Below are positions 55,162-63,668 of a DNA stretch of 64,000 nucleotides, piece after piece. Below the pieces are notes generated by a model. That model made no database searches, was not told the origin of the DNA, and was given only the letters and a program-made list of their open reading frames with translations. The DNA is taken from NCBI RefSeq assembly GCF_000252995.1, contig NC_015761.1, positions 2,170,001 to 2,234,000 on the forward strand. The letters run 5' to 3'. The number at the start of each line of letters is the position of its first letter. The first letter of the stretch is position 1. Origin of the DNA: Salmonella bongori NCTC 12419 (GTDB lineage Bacteria > Pseudomonadota > Gammaproteobacteria > Enterobacterales > Enterobacteriaceae). Both the position numbers and the translations under genes were made by a program.

Positions 55162-55389
55162 ATGCCACAACTCTCCCGCTATAGTGATGAACATGTTGAA
55201 CAATTACTGAGCGAGCTGCTCAGCGTACTGGAAAAACATAAGGCGCCGACCGATCTTTCCCTGATGGTGCTGGGAAACATGGTCACCAACCTTATCAATA
55301 CCAGCGTTGCGCCGGCTCAGCGTCAGGCGATTGCGAACTCTTTTGCCCGCGCGTTGCAGTCTTCGATTAGCGAAGACAAAGCGCACTAA
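55162..55389 (+). CDS. yejL: YejL, UPF0352 protein
   Basis: 75 residues, helical, UPF0352 family, matching E. coli YejL in length ('MPQLSRYSDEHVEQLLSELL'). Function unknown. It lies 32 bases upstream of yejM and is likely co-transcribed with it. Confidence 0.94.
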   Translation: MPQLSRYSDEHVEQLLSELLSVLEKHKAPTDLSLMVLGNMVTNLINTSVAPAQRQAIANSFARALQSSISEDKAH

Positions 55390-55421
55390 GAAGCCGATTC
55401 CGGAGAAACAAGCGACAGGTT

Positions 55422-57182
55422 ATGGTAACTCATCGTCAGCGCTACCGTGAAAAAGTCTCCCAGATGGTTAGCTGGGGGCACTGGTTCGCTCTGTTCAATA
55501 TACTGTTGGCTACGTTGCTCGGCAGCCGTTACCTGTTTGTCGCTGACTGGCCGACAACGCTTGCGGGTCGTATTTACTCTTACCTGAGCATTGTTGGACA
55601 CTTTAGCTTTCTGGTGTTCGCGACCTATTTACTGATTCTTTTTCCGCTCACGTTTATCGTGATGTCTCAGCGGCTGATGCGGTTTTTATCCGCTATTCTG
55701 GCGACAGCGGGTATGACGCTGCTGTTGATTGATAGCGAAGTCTTTACCCGTTTTCACCTGCATCTTAACCCCATTGTCTGGGAACTGGTCATCAACCCTG
55801 ACCAGAACGAAATGGCGCGCGACTGGCAGATTATGTTTATTAGCGTGCCGGTTATCTTATTGATTGAGATGCTGTTTGCGACATGGAGTTGGCAAAAGCT
55901 GCGCAGTCTCACGCGCCGTCGCCATTTCGCAAGGCCGCTGGCGGCTTTCTTTTTCGTTTCCTTTATCGCGTCGCACATTATCTATATCTGGGCAGATGCT
56001 AATTTTTACCGTCCGATCACTATGCAACGGGCGAATCTGCCGCTTTCCTATCCGATGACAGCGCGGCGTTTTCTTGAAAAACACGGCCTGCTGGATGCGC
56101 AAGAATATCAGCGCCGCCTGGTAGAGCAAGGTAATCCGGAAGCGGTTTCCGTACAGTATCCACTCAGCGATTTGCGCTATCGCGACATGGGTACCGGCCA
56201 GAATGTATTACTCATTACCGTAGACGGCCTGAACTATTCTCGTTTTGAGCAGCAAATGCCTGAGCTCGCGACATTCGCCGGGCAAAACATCGAATTCACC
56301 CATCACATGAGTTCAGGGAATACGACCGACAACGGTATTTTCGGCCTGTTCTATGGCGTTTCGCCTGGCTATATGGATGGCATTTTATCCACCAGAACGC
56401 CTGCCGCGCTCATTACTGCATTGAATCAACAAGGCTACCAGCTAGGACTATTTTCTTCGGATGGTTTTACCAGCCCGCTTTACCGTCAGGCTTTACTGTC
56501 CGATTTTTCGATGCCGGCAGCACGAACGCAGTCTGATGCGCAAACAGCCAGCCAGTGGATAGACTGGCTTGGGCGCTATGCACAGGAAGATAACCGCTGG
56601 TTCTCATGGGTCTCGTTTAACGGTACTAACATTGACGACAGCAACCAGAAGAATTTTGTTAAACGCTATGCCAACGCTGCCAACGAGGTCGATGCGCAAA
56701 TCAACCGGGTGCTGAATGCATTGCGTGAAGCCGGTAAATTCGATAATACCGTCGTGATTATTACGGCCGGCCACGGCATACCACTGACGCCAGAAGAGAA
56801 CCGTTTCAACTGGTCGCGAGGGCATCTGCAAGTGCCGCTGGTGATACACTGGCCGGGGACGCCAGCGCAGCGTATTAACGTGCTTACCGACCATACTGAT
56901 GTGATGACGACGTTAATGCAGCGCCTGCTGCACGTTAGCACGCCGGCAAACGAATATTCGCAGGGTCAGGATATCTTTACCGTTCCACGTCGCCATAATT
57001 GGGTAACGGCGGCAGATGGCAGTACGCTGGCAATTACAACGCCACAGATGACCCTGGTGCTCAATAATAACGGTAATTATCAGACATATGACTTACATGG
57101 TGAGAAGATTAAAGATCAGAAGCCGCAACTCAGTCTGCTATTGCAAGTGCTAACGGATGAGAAACGTTTTATCGCTAACTGA
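55422..57182 (+). CDS. yejM: YejM/PbgA/LapC, inner-membrane regulator of LPS synthesis
   Basis: 586 residues as in E. coli and Salmonella PbgA: five transmembrane helices in the first 190 residues, a basic linker ('RSLTRRRHFARP'), then a periplasmic sulfatase-like domain. The pseudo-active site reads 'GNTTDNG' near residue 300, where true sulfatases have a catalytic Cys/Ser; YejM uses this fold to sense lipid A. It restrains LapB/FtsH degradation of LpxC and is important for Salmonella virulence. Its stop precedes tRNA-Pro by 73 bases. Confidence 0.97.
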   Translation: MVTHRQRYREKVSQMVSWGHWFALFNILLATLLGSRYLFVADWPTTLAGRIYSYLSIVGHFSFLVFATYLLILFPLTFIVMSQRLMRFLSAILATAGMTLLLIDSEVFTRFHLHLNPIVWELVINPDQNEMARDWQIMFISVPVILLIEMLFATWSWQKLRSLTRRRHFARPLAAFFFVSFIASHIIYIWADANFYRPITMQRANLPLSYPMTARRFLEKHGLLDAQEYQRRLVEQGNPEAVSVQYPLSDLRYRDMGTGQNVLLITVDGLNYSRFEQQMPELATFAGQNIEFTHHMSSGNTTDNGIFGLFYGVSPGYMDGILSTRTPAALITALNQQGYQLGLFSSDGFTSPLYRQALLSDFSMPAARTQSDAQTASQWIDWLGRYAQEDNRWFSWVSFNGTNIDDSNQKNFVKRYANAANEVDAQINRVLNALREAGKFDNTVVIITAGHGIPLTPEENRFNWSRGHLQVPLVIHWPGTPAQRINVLTDHTDVMTTLMQRLLHVSTPANEYSQGQDIFTVPRRHNWVTAADGSTLAITTPQMTLVLNNNGNYQTYDLHGEKIKDQKPQLSLLLQVLTDEKRFIAN

Positions 57183-57255
57183 TTAATTATAAATCAGTTA
57201 GCACCACTTCCCCTTGCATTCGCGATGGAAAACGGTAGTATTAGCACCCATAAGT

Positions 57256-57332
57256 CGGCACGTAGCGCAGCCTGGTAGCGCACCGTCATGGGGTGTCGGG
57301 GGTCGGAGGTTCAAATCCTCTCGTGCCGACCA
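57256..57332 (+). tRNA. proL: tRNA-Pro (anticodon GGG)
   Basis: A 77-base tRNA with paired acceptor ends CGGCACG/CGTGCCG, discriminator A and encoded CCA, D-loop AGCCTGGTAGCGC, anticodon stem-loop CCGTCATGGGGTGTCGG (GGG) and T-arm GGAGGTTCAAATCCTC. It matches E. coli proL as remembered. Its 3' end serves as the insertion site of a small island (57333-59215). Confidence 0.99.
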
Positions 57333-57349
57333 AACTCGCTTAGAAAAAC
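57301..57349. repeat. attL-like direct repeat (tRNA-Pro 3' end and flank)
   Basis: A 49-base segment covering the last 32 bases of proL plus 17 downstream bases. It recurs with about eight mismatches at 59167-59215. The copy inside the intact tRNA is the functional end. Confidence 0.75.
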
Positions 57350-57374
57350 CAACCTCTTACGGTTGGTTTTTTTA
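57347..57374 (+). terminator. Rho-independent terminator of proL
   Basis: AACCAACC-tcttac-GGTTGGTTTTTTTA: eight-pair stem and seven T residues, 14 bases after the tRNA. Confidence 0.93.
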
Positions 57375-57867
57375 TGTCTGTTTTTTGTACGAGGAAGATT
57401 TGAGGAGCTATCGGGGAAAAAACCGACGCTATCCCTCCATTACAGTACATTCATTTTGCAGGCTATATCACCTGACTCCCGTCAATCTCCCCGGATTATG
57501 CATCGTTGATGATGTAAGTGATCACCCAAATACCAACGGCGTGGAACGAGGGATTCAGTGATGCATCAGCGATAACAATACACTGTTCAGAATACCATCA
57601 CGTACAGGCGGGCACGATGCCCGTATAGAGAGCATTGGCAACGCGTGGTAAAGCATCGAATCTGGTAGCCCGGACAGCTCCCAACCTTGCAGTCATTTGT
57701 TGACATGGGGTGGGGTCCTGCCTACCACGCGTAAGATAATCTTCTAACATTATAAAATTCTAATGGAATTTGTCTTAATATACGCATGGATTATTGCTTT
57801 TAACAAATAAACGCTTTCAATATAGGCGCGCATTGATAGCAATAATTTTTTAAAGGAGTAGCAAAGT
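57375..57867. other. Non-coding left part of the proL island
   Basis: 493 bases with no convincing gene. It contains a perfect 10-base inverted repeat ACGCGTGGTA (57641-57650) / TACCACGCGT (57723-57732) enclosing 72 bases, and a GGGC-acgat-GCCC hairpin (57610-57622). From 57735 onward it is AT-rich and holds the presumed promoter of the effector-like gene. Its left half looks like decayed mobile-element sequence (inference). Confidence 0.45.
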
Positions 57868-58533
57868 ATGTTCTTAACCTTCCCTAATGTGGCTATAACG
57901 TCATATAACAGGATAGATAAACTCTCTGAAAATGATTTAGAGCTCATTCGTGACACTGTTACACAGAATGGCGGAAGAAAAGTACAGGTAGAAATACGTC
58001 AGGTATTATATGAAGTAAGTAATCGTCCTGTTGATGGCGATGGTCATACGTTCCAGGTTAGCACAGGTCGAGCCATGACTGTGGAGCGTAATATGGAATT
58101 AACAGGAAACGCCATAAGGCTGGAAAGACAATTGAATAATATGTGGGATTTTTCGCATAGAGATTTCACACCATTTTCAAATAGCCGTCAGGCGTTAGCT
58201 TCTCAAAGTTCACCAAGGGTACCTGCTTCTAATAAGCAGCAATTAGTGGACAAGGTTGATTTATGCAGCTTCCGACCATGTGTTGATGAACTTTCATGTT
58301 CGGAAGACAATTTAATGTGCCCTGTAATGTTAGCGGTTCCTGAAAAAGGGGTTTTTGTGAAAACGAGTTCGCAGTCAGATATATGTCAATTATTTGATGA
58401 AGCAGCGCTTATCCAGCTTATTATTGACGGTGCCGTACATCCTGTTAGCAGGGCTCCGCTATCAGCAGATATGATAATAAGTAAAGATGAATGTTGTTTT
58501 GATAGTACCAAAGGTAGTTTTATAATTCCATAA
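57868..58533 (+). CDS. NleG-family type III effector-like protein (U-box E3 ubiquitin ligase)
   Basis: A 221-residue protein of the NleG family known from attaching/effacing E. coli. The N-terminal 'NVAITSYNRIDKLSENDLEL' and 'YEVSNRPVDGDGHTFQV' match the NleG N-terminal region. The C-terminal 'NLMCPVMLAVPEKGVFVKT' through 'HPVSRAPLSADMII' (about residues 149-207) is the RING/U-box-like module that recruits host E2 enzymes. AAGGAG at 57852-57857 supports the ATG. Full family length with no frameshift. AT-rich compared with the core genome, so probably acquired. Secretion by a Salmonella T3SS is inference. Confidence 0.85.
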   Translation: MFLTFPNVAITSYNRIDKLSENDLELIRDTVTQNGGRKVQVEIRQVLYEVSNRPVDGDGHTFQVSTGRAMTVERNMELTGNAIRLERQLNNMWDFSHRDFTPFSNSRQALASQSSPRVPASNKQQLVDKVDLCSFRPCVDELSCSEDNLMCPVMLAVPEKGVFVKTSSQSDICQLFDEAALIQLIIDGAVHPVSRAPLSADMIISKDECCFDSTKGSFIIP

Positions 58534-58666
58534 TCTAAATATTGTCTTTATTAACATATTGACTGTAAAAAATCACATCTGCAATTAATATTTTTATAGA
58601 TAGAACAGCTCTATTGGAGTTATGGATATATACTGCCCCTAACTCCAGACTACAAACCCGCTTTAC

Positions 58667-58916
58667 TCAGTACTTCTGTGATCCCAACCTGGTAGCAGAA
58701 ACGTAGCAACTATTAAAATTGCTGTAATAACCAGAATATATATTACCTTCCACATCAATCTCGATACTACCGTCTAATCTGCGCTGGCTGTAAAAATGCC
58801 CTTTCTGGTCGTCACTCAGTTCAATAATATCCTGGCGTTTAGCGCTATTTCCCCACTGGCTGAGCCAGCAAGACAGATGTTGCCACAGTCAGTGTTGATA
58901 ACCATTTTTTCGCCAT
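58667..58916 (-). pseudogene. Frameshifted small exported-protein gene remnant
   Basis: On the minus strand a strong ribosome site (AGAGGGGGGG, 58921-58930) precedes ATG 58916 and a signal-like start 'MAKKWLSTLTVATSVLLA', but the frame stops after 23 residues. A different frame directly continues with about 60 residues of protein-like sequence ('QWGNSAKRQDIIELSDDQ', then 'GHFYSQRRLDGSIEIDV' and 'NIYSGYYSNFNSCYVS') to a stop at 58667. The simplest reading is a single-base frameshift near 58855-58865 in a gene for a secreted protein of about 80 residues. I do not recognise the family. Confidence 0.5.
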
Positions 58917-59397
58917 AATACCCCCCCTCTTCCACATCCAGTATGGGTGGTTAAATGCGCCCTTCGATTCCAGCCATGCGATAAAATCTGCCCTCGTCCA
59001 CGAATTGCTGTCCCCGGCGACGGTCAAAACGGCGCCAAAACAGGAGAGAGAAAAAATATAACTTATTGATATATATTTTTAAATGAAACCCTTTTTATTT
59101 ATACATACAATCGGGACGTTACGCCTGTCGCGCACGGCTTATGGTGATTTTTAATCAGTGTCATGGGGTCGGAGATTTACATCCTCTCGCGCCGACCAAA
59201 ATTCCTTAGAAAAACTACCCCATTAGAGTGGGTTTTTCTATTCTTGCCATTCTTCTGGAATCCTTTCTCGCTTACAGGTTTTACTACTTACCCATGCACT
59301 AATTAGGGTAAAATTTACGCTCCCGGCAATGTGGTGAATCTGGACGATTTCCGCGCTGAAAACAATAATCATTCTAATAAAACTCAGGAGATATACT
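58917..59397. other. Right part of the proL island and narP upstream region
   Basis: The minus-strand frame upstream of the pseudogene stays open to about 59060 and reads protein-like ('SNSWTRADFIAWLESKG', 'FNHPYWMWKRGG') but lacks a start, so another remnant gene may be present. The tRNA-like att copy (59167-59215) and a poor hairpin follow, then about 150 bases of narP promoter region. Confidence 0.4.
59167..59215. repeat. attR-like degenerate copy of the tRNA-Pro 3' end
   Basis: GGTCGGAGATTTACATCCTC...CGCCGACCA...CTTAGAAAAAC matches 57301-57349 at about 41 of 49 positions, including the CCGACCAAA and CTTAGAAAAAC blocks. It also keeps GTCATGGGG just upstream (59159-59167), though a gap follows. 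It marks the far end of the element inserted at proL. Confidence 0.72.
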
Positions 59398-60042
59398 ATG
59401 CCTGAAGTAACACCTTTTCAGGTGCTTATTGTGGACGATCATCCACTTATGCGGCGAGGTATTCGTCAATTACTGGAACTAGACCCGGCATTTCATGTCG
59501 TTGCCGAAGCAGGCGATGGGGCGAGCGCGATCGATCTGGCGAATCGCATTGAGCCTGATTTGATCCTGCTGGATCTGAATATGAAAGGTCTGAGCGGGCT
59601 GGATACCCTGAATGCGCTACGTCGTGATGGCGTGACGGCGCAAATTATTATTCTTACCGTTTCGGATTCCGCCAACGACATCTATGCTCTGATCGACGCC
59701 GGCGCTGACGGCTATCTACTCAAAGATAGCGATCCGGAAGTGCTGCTGGAAGCTATTCGCAAAGGCGCTAACGGCGGTAAAGTCTTTAGCGATCGGGTTA
59801 ACGACTATCTGCGTGAACGCGAACGATTTGGCGTACAGGAAGATCCATTTATTCTCCTGACCGAACGAGAGCTGGATGTCCTGCATGAGCTGGCGCAGGG
59901 GCTTTCTAACAAACAGATTGCATCAGTACTGAATATTTCCGAACAGACGGTTAAGGTACATATCCGCAACCTGCTGCGCAAGCTCAACGTCCGCTCTCGC
60001 GTGGCAGCGACCATCCTGTTTTTACAGACGCGCGGCATGTAA
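59398..60042 (+). CDS. narP: Nitrate/nitrite response regulator NarP
   Basis: Response regulator paired with NarQ/NarX, controlling periplasmic nitrate reductase and other anaerobic genes. 214 residues: receiver domain with Asp11-Asp12 ('VDDHP'), phospho-acceptor Asp59 ('LLDLNMKG') and Lys in 'LLKDSDPE', then a LuxR-type HTH ('LSNKQIASVLNISEQTVKVH'). ATG follows AGGAGATA. Convergent with ccmH, as in E. coli. Confidence 0.97.
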   Translation: MPEVTPFQVLIVDDHPLMRRGIRQLLELDPAFHVVAEAGDGASAIDLANRIEPDLILLDLNMKGLSGLDTLNALRRDGVTAQIIILTVSDSANDIYALIDAGADGYLLKDSDPEVLLEAIRKGANGGKVFSDRVNDYLRERERFGVQEDPFILLTERELDVLHELAQGLSNKQIASVLNISEQTVKVHIRNLLRKLNVRSRVAATILFLQTRGM

Positions 60043-60053
60043 TAACAAAATAT

Positions 60054-60134
60054 GCCTGATGGCGCTACGCTTATCGGGATGACAAGTCACGGGTATAGGC
60101 AGGCCGGATAAGAGGCTTTACGCCTCCCTCCGGC
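60054..60134. repeat. BIME (paired REP) between narP and ccmH
   Basis: GCCTGATGGCGCTACGCTTATCGGG and AGGCCGGATAAGAGGC...GCCTCCCTCCGGC are two REP units in opposite orientation separated by about 24 bases between convergent genes. Confidence 0.85.
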
Positions 60135-60145
60135 GCCTTCCACGC

Positions 60146-61186
60146 TTACCTGCCCTGCTGCGCCATCGCCTGCCGGATACTGCGCTCAATCACCGCGCGC
60201 CGGGTATCGCCTGCCGGCAGCAGTTTCAGCATCATCTTCCAGGCCGCCACCGCCTCGCCAAAGCGCTGCTGCTCAAAGGCGTTAAATGCATACAGGCTTA
60301 ACACCCGCACGCTGGCGTGGTCACTTCTCACCAGCTGGCGCAGCAACTCCCCGCCGCGCCGGTTATCCTCCGGGTCGGACGACCGCGTCAGGGCTTCAGC
60401 ATAGCCTGACGCCGCATCGCTGTTTTTCGGATCCAGGCGGTAGGCGTTCGCATAAGCCTCTGTGGCGGTACTGGCATTACCCAGTACCATACCGGTGCGC
60501 CCCAGCATGAGCCAGCCCTCAACGTTGCCGGCATCCTTTTGCAGGCGGGTCCGCAGCCCCAGCGCCAGCCGCGCCATCTCCTCTTCATCCAGCGGCTGCG
60601 CCTGCGGGTCCAGCGCCCGCGCCAGCAGCCCCGGCGTCTGCGCCGTTGCCTGCTGCCAGTTCCTGACCTGCTGATAGCTGCCGGTCAGGGAGTAACTGGT
60701 GGCGGCCACCCCCAGCGCGATAACCACGCCCGGAAGATACATCCCCACGCCTGCGCGTGGTCCCGCCGCAGGAATGCCGCCGGCAAAGACGTCCTGCCGG
60801 ATACGTACCCGGCGTCGCGTCCGGGCGAAAATCACCCAGCCGCCAGCGCCCGTCGCCACCAGTGGCAATACCCATAACAGAACAGTCAGCGGAGTTAATG
60901 GCGGATCATAAGTAATGAAGTTGCCGTAGCGGGCCACCATATAATCGACAATTTCCTGCCTGCTCCTGCCTTCCTGCATCAGTTCATAGACTTTTTGCCG
61001 CAGGTCGGTCGCAATCATGGAATCAGAGTCCGCAATGCTGTTGTTCTGGCATTTCGGGCAGCGCAGCTGCTCCGTGAGCTGGCGGAACTGCTGCTCCTGC
61101 GCCTCGTCTTTAAACGGCATCACGTCGATGGTTGCCAGCGCTGACCCGGAGATAACCAGCATCAGCACGCCCAGTAAAAACCTCAT
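60146..61186 (-). CDS. ccmH: Cytochrome c maturation protein CcmH
   Basis: 346 residues (E. coli 350). N-terminal signal, CcmH/CycL domain with the thiol motif LRCPKC, two membrane helices (about 100-120 and 140-160), and a C-terminal CcmI-like TPR domain, the fused form of enterics. Works with CcmF and CcmG to hold apocytochrome for haem ligation. It starts within the end of ccmG (ATGA-type overlap 61183-61186). Last gene of the ccm operon; needed for TorC and Nap cytochromes. Confidence 0.96.
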   Translation of the reverse strand: MRFLLGVLMLVISGSALATIDVMPFKDEAQEQQFRQLTEQLRCPKCQNNSIADSDSMIATDLRQKVYELMQEGRSRQEIVDYMVARYGNFITYDPPLTPLTVLLWVLPLVATGAGGWVIFARTRRRVRIRQDVFAGGIPAAGPRAGVGMYLPGVVIALGVAATSYSLTGSYQQVRNWQQATAQTPGLLARALDPQAQPLDEEEMARLALGLRTRLQKDAGNVEGWLMLGRTGMVLGNASTATEAYANAYRLDPKNSDAASGYAEALTRSSDPEDNRRGGELLRQLVRSDHASVRVLSLYAFNAFEQQRFGEAVAAWKMMLKLLPAGDTRRAVIERSIRQAMAQQGR

Positions 61187-61740
61187 TGCGCGGCCTCCCG
61201 GCTGTATTTATCCCACAGCGGTTTCAGTTCACTTTCCCATACCCGGGCGTTCAAATCGCCGGCATGGCGATAGCGGATAATCCCGTTGCCGTCGATGAGG
61301 AAGGTTTCCGGCGCGCCGTACACGCCCAGGTCCAGCCCCAGCATCCCGTCGCTGTCAGACAGGCTCAGCGCATACGGGTTACCTAACTCCTTTAACCAGA
61401 CGATGGCCTTTTGCCGGTCATCCTTATAGTTAAGCCCGACCACCCGCACGCCCTGCGCTGCAAGCTGGTTAAGGTACTGGTGTTCAGCGCGGCAGGTGGG
61501 GCACCAGGTCGCCCAGACGTTAAGCAGCACCGGTTTCCCCTGCGTCAGCACCTCCGCCTGATAGTACCGGCCTGGTGTCTCCAGCGACTCCAGGCGGAAC
61601 GCCGGCACCGGCCTGCCAACCAGCGCCGATTCGAGATGCGCCGGATCATCCCCCTCAGCGTTGCGCGCTAACTGCCACAGCAGCGCCGCGGCAATCAGCA
61701 GAAAAATCAGTAACGGCAATAACAGTACGTTGCGTTTCAT
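61183..61740 (-). CDS. ccmG: Thiol:disulfide oxidoreductase CcmG (DsbE)
   Basis: Membrane-tethered thioredoxin-like protein of 185 residues that reduces apocytochrome CXXCH cysteines on the periplasmic side, fed by DsbD. Single N-terminal TM (about 5-22), active site WATWCPTC, and a cis-Pro region 'YGAPETFLIDGNG'. Overlaps ccmF by four bases. Confidence 0.97.
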   Translation of the reverse strand: MKRNVLLLPLLIFLLIAAALLWQLARNAEGDDPAHLESALVGRPVPAFRLESLETPGRYYQAEVLTQGKPVLLNVWATWCPTCRAEHQYLNQLAAQGVRVVGLNYKDDRQKAIVWLKELGNPYALSLSDSDGMLGLDLGVYGAPETFLIDGNGIIRYRHAGDLNARVWESELKPLWDKYSREAAQ

Positions 61741-63668
61741 ACGGCCTCCGGCGACGGTTTACGGCGGCGGTAGCGCGGGTCCGCCAGGCACAGCAGCCCG
61801 CCCAGCGCCATCAGTATGCCACCAGCCCAAATCCAGCGAATAAACGGTTTGTAATACAGGCGTACGGCCCATGCGCCGTTATCCAGCTCCTCGCCGAGCG
61901 CGGCGTACAGGTCGCGGGTCAGCCCGCCGTCAATCGCCGCCTCGGTCATCACCATCCGGCTGGTGTTGTAGAGGCGTTTCTCCGCATGGAGCACCGCCTC
62001 CGGCTCCCCGTCGCGCGTCACCCCGATAATGGCCACCCCGCCGCGGTAGTTGGGCCCGGTGATGTCCCGCACCTCCCGGAAGGTGAACCGGTAGTGGTGG
62101 ATATCCACGCTGTCGCCCGCCCGCATCCGCACGTCCCGCTCCACGCTGTAATTCTGGCTGAAGGCGATGCCGGTAATCGTCACCGCCAGCCCGAGGTGCG
62201 CCGCCACCATCCCCCAGTAGCTGAGGGGCGTTTTCGTGCCGCGGGACAGGCGCTGTACGGCTTCGGCCACCGCCAGCACAACAATCCAGCAGGCCATCGC
62301 CATCCCCACCGCCGTCATGGCGATGATGTTATCTTCCAGTAGCCATGGCAAAAGTACCGACAGCGCCAGGGTAGTGACAACGGCAGCCAGCAGCAGCGTT
62401 CTGATTTTACGTGGCCTGTCACGGCCCCAGCGCACCAGAGGCCCAATCCCCAGCAGCAGGGCAAACGGCGCCATCAGCCAGGTGAACATGGTATTGAAAA
62501 ACGGTTCGCCAATCGAAATGCTGCCCAGCCCCAGCTGTTTGTGTACCAGCGGCAGCAGCGTGCCCAGCAGCACCACCAGCATGGCGGCCATCAGCAGCAC
62601 GTTATTAGCCAGCAGCAGCGACTCCCGCGACCACAGGGCATTGTTTACCCGGGAACGCACCTTATGTCCGCGCGCGGCGAACAGCAGCAGCGAACCGCCT
62701 GTCACCAGCACCATAAAGGCGAGGATGAACATGCCGCGCGACGGGTCGGAGGCGAAGGCGTGGACCGACACCAGCACGCCCGAGCGCACCAGGAAGGTGC
62801 CCAGCAGACAGAGCGAGAAGGCGCAGATGGCCAGCAGCAGCGTCCACGCCTTAAAGCTGGCGCGCTGTTCGGTGACCGCCAGCGAGTGTATCAGCGCGGT
62901 GCCTGCCAGCCACGGCATAAAGGAGGCGTTTTCAACCGGGTCCCAGAACCACCAGCCGCCCCAGCCGAGCTCGTAATAGGCCCATGCGGAGCCGAGCACG
63001 ATACCCAGCGTCAGGAAAATCCACGCCGCCAGCGTCCAGGGACGCGAGAAACGGGCAAAGGTGCTGTCCAGCCGCCCGCTCAGCAACGCGGCAATGGCAA
63101 AGGCAAAGGCCACCGAGAAGCCGACATAGCCCATATACAGCAGCGGCGGGTGGAAAATCAGCCCCGGATCCTGCAGCAGAGGATTCAGATCGCGCCCTTC
63201 CACCGGAAAGTCCGGCAACGTGCGGGCGAACGGGCTGGAGGTAAAGAGGATGAACAGCAGAAACCCGGCGCTCACCATCCCCATCACCGCCAGTACGCGG
63301 GCCACAATATCCGGCGGCATGGACTTGCTGAACAACGCCACCGCAAACGTCCAGCCGCTCATCAGCAAGACCCATAACAGCAGCGAACCTTCGTGCGCCC
63401 CCCAGGTGGCGGCCACCCGGTACCAGACAGGAAGCTGCGTGTTCGAGTTGCTGGCGACGTAGAGCACCGTGAAGTCGTTAACCACAAAGGCGTGTACCAG
63501 CACGGCAAACGCGCCCGCCACACAAAGAAACAGCAGCCAGGAAAACAGCCTGGCTGACGCCATCATGCGCGCATCGCCGCGCGCCACGCCCCATAACGGA
63601 TACACGGACAGCAGTAACGCCACCCCGAGCGCCAGGCACAGCAGCCCGTTGCCGGCTTCAGGCATCAT
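61737..63668 (-). CDS. ccmF: Haem lyase subunit CcmF
   Basis: Large polytopic inner membrane protein, 643 residues (E. coli 647), that takes haem from CcmE and attaches it to apocytochrome c with CcmH. The tryptophan-rich WWD motif 'WGGWWFWDPVENASFMPW' is intact, and periplasmic histidines occur near 'VHAFVVNDFTV' and 'PLVHKQLG'. Base composition is clearly more GC-rich than upstream genes, which creates long antisense open frames. Overlaps ccmE and ccmG by four bases each. Confidence 0.97.
   Translation of the reverse strand: MMPEAGNGLLCLALGVALLLSVYPLWGVARGDARMMASARLFSWLLFLCVAGAFAVLVHAFVVNDFTVLYVASNSNTQLPVWYRVAATWGAHEGSLLLWVLLMSGWTFAVALFSKSMPPDIVARVLAVMGMVSAGFLLFILFTSSPFARTLPDFPVEGRDLNPLLQDPGLIFHPPLLYMGYVGFSVAFAFAIAALLSGRLDSTFARFSRPWTLAAWIFLTLGIVLGSAWAYYELGWGGWWFWDPVENASFMPWLAGTALIHSLAVTEQRASFKAWTLLLAICAFSLCLLGTFLVRSGVLVSVHAFASDPSRGMFILAFMVLVTGGSLLLFAARGHKVRSRVNNALWSRESLLLANNVLLMAAMLVVLLGTLLPLVHKQLGLGSISIGEPFFNTMFTWLMAPFALLLGIGPLVRWGRDRPRKIRTLLLAAVVTTLALSVLLPWLLEDNIIAMTAVGMAMACWIVVLAVAEAVQRLSRGTKTPLSYWGMVAAHLGLAVTITGIAFSQNYSVERDVRMRAGDSVDIHHYRFTFREVRDITGPNYRGGVAIIGVTRDGEPEAVLHAEKRLYNTSRMVMTEAAIDGGLTRDLYAALGEELDNGAWAVRLYYKPFIRWIWAGGILMALGGLLCLADPRYRRRKPSPEAV

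Noticed and set aside
57214..57561. 115-codon open frame running through tRNA-Pro
   Set aside because: It crosses the tRNA gene and its terminator, has no ribosome site, and the translation reflects tRNA sequence.
59150..59215. Possible second tRNA-Pro gene
   Set aside because: Only the 3' third resembles a tRNA, with mismatches that break the T-arm; there is no 5' acceptor half. It is better explained as an att remnant.
62236..63377. Long plus-strand open frames (246 and 278 codons) opposite ccmF
   Set aside because: Low-complexity Gln/Arg/Ser-rich translations caused by GC-rich antisense sequence; ccmF on the minus strand is a clear conserved gene.
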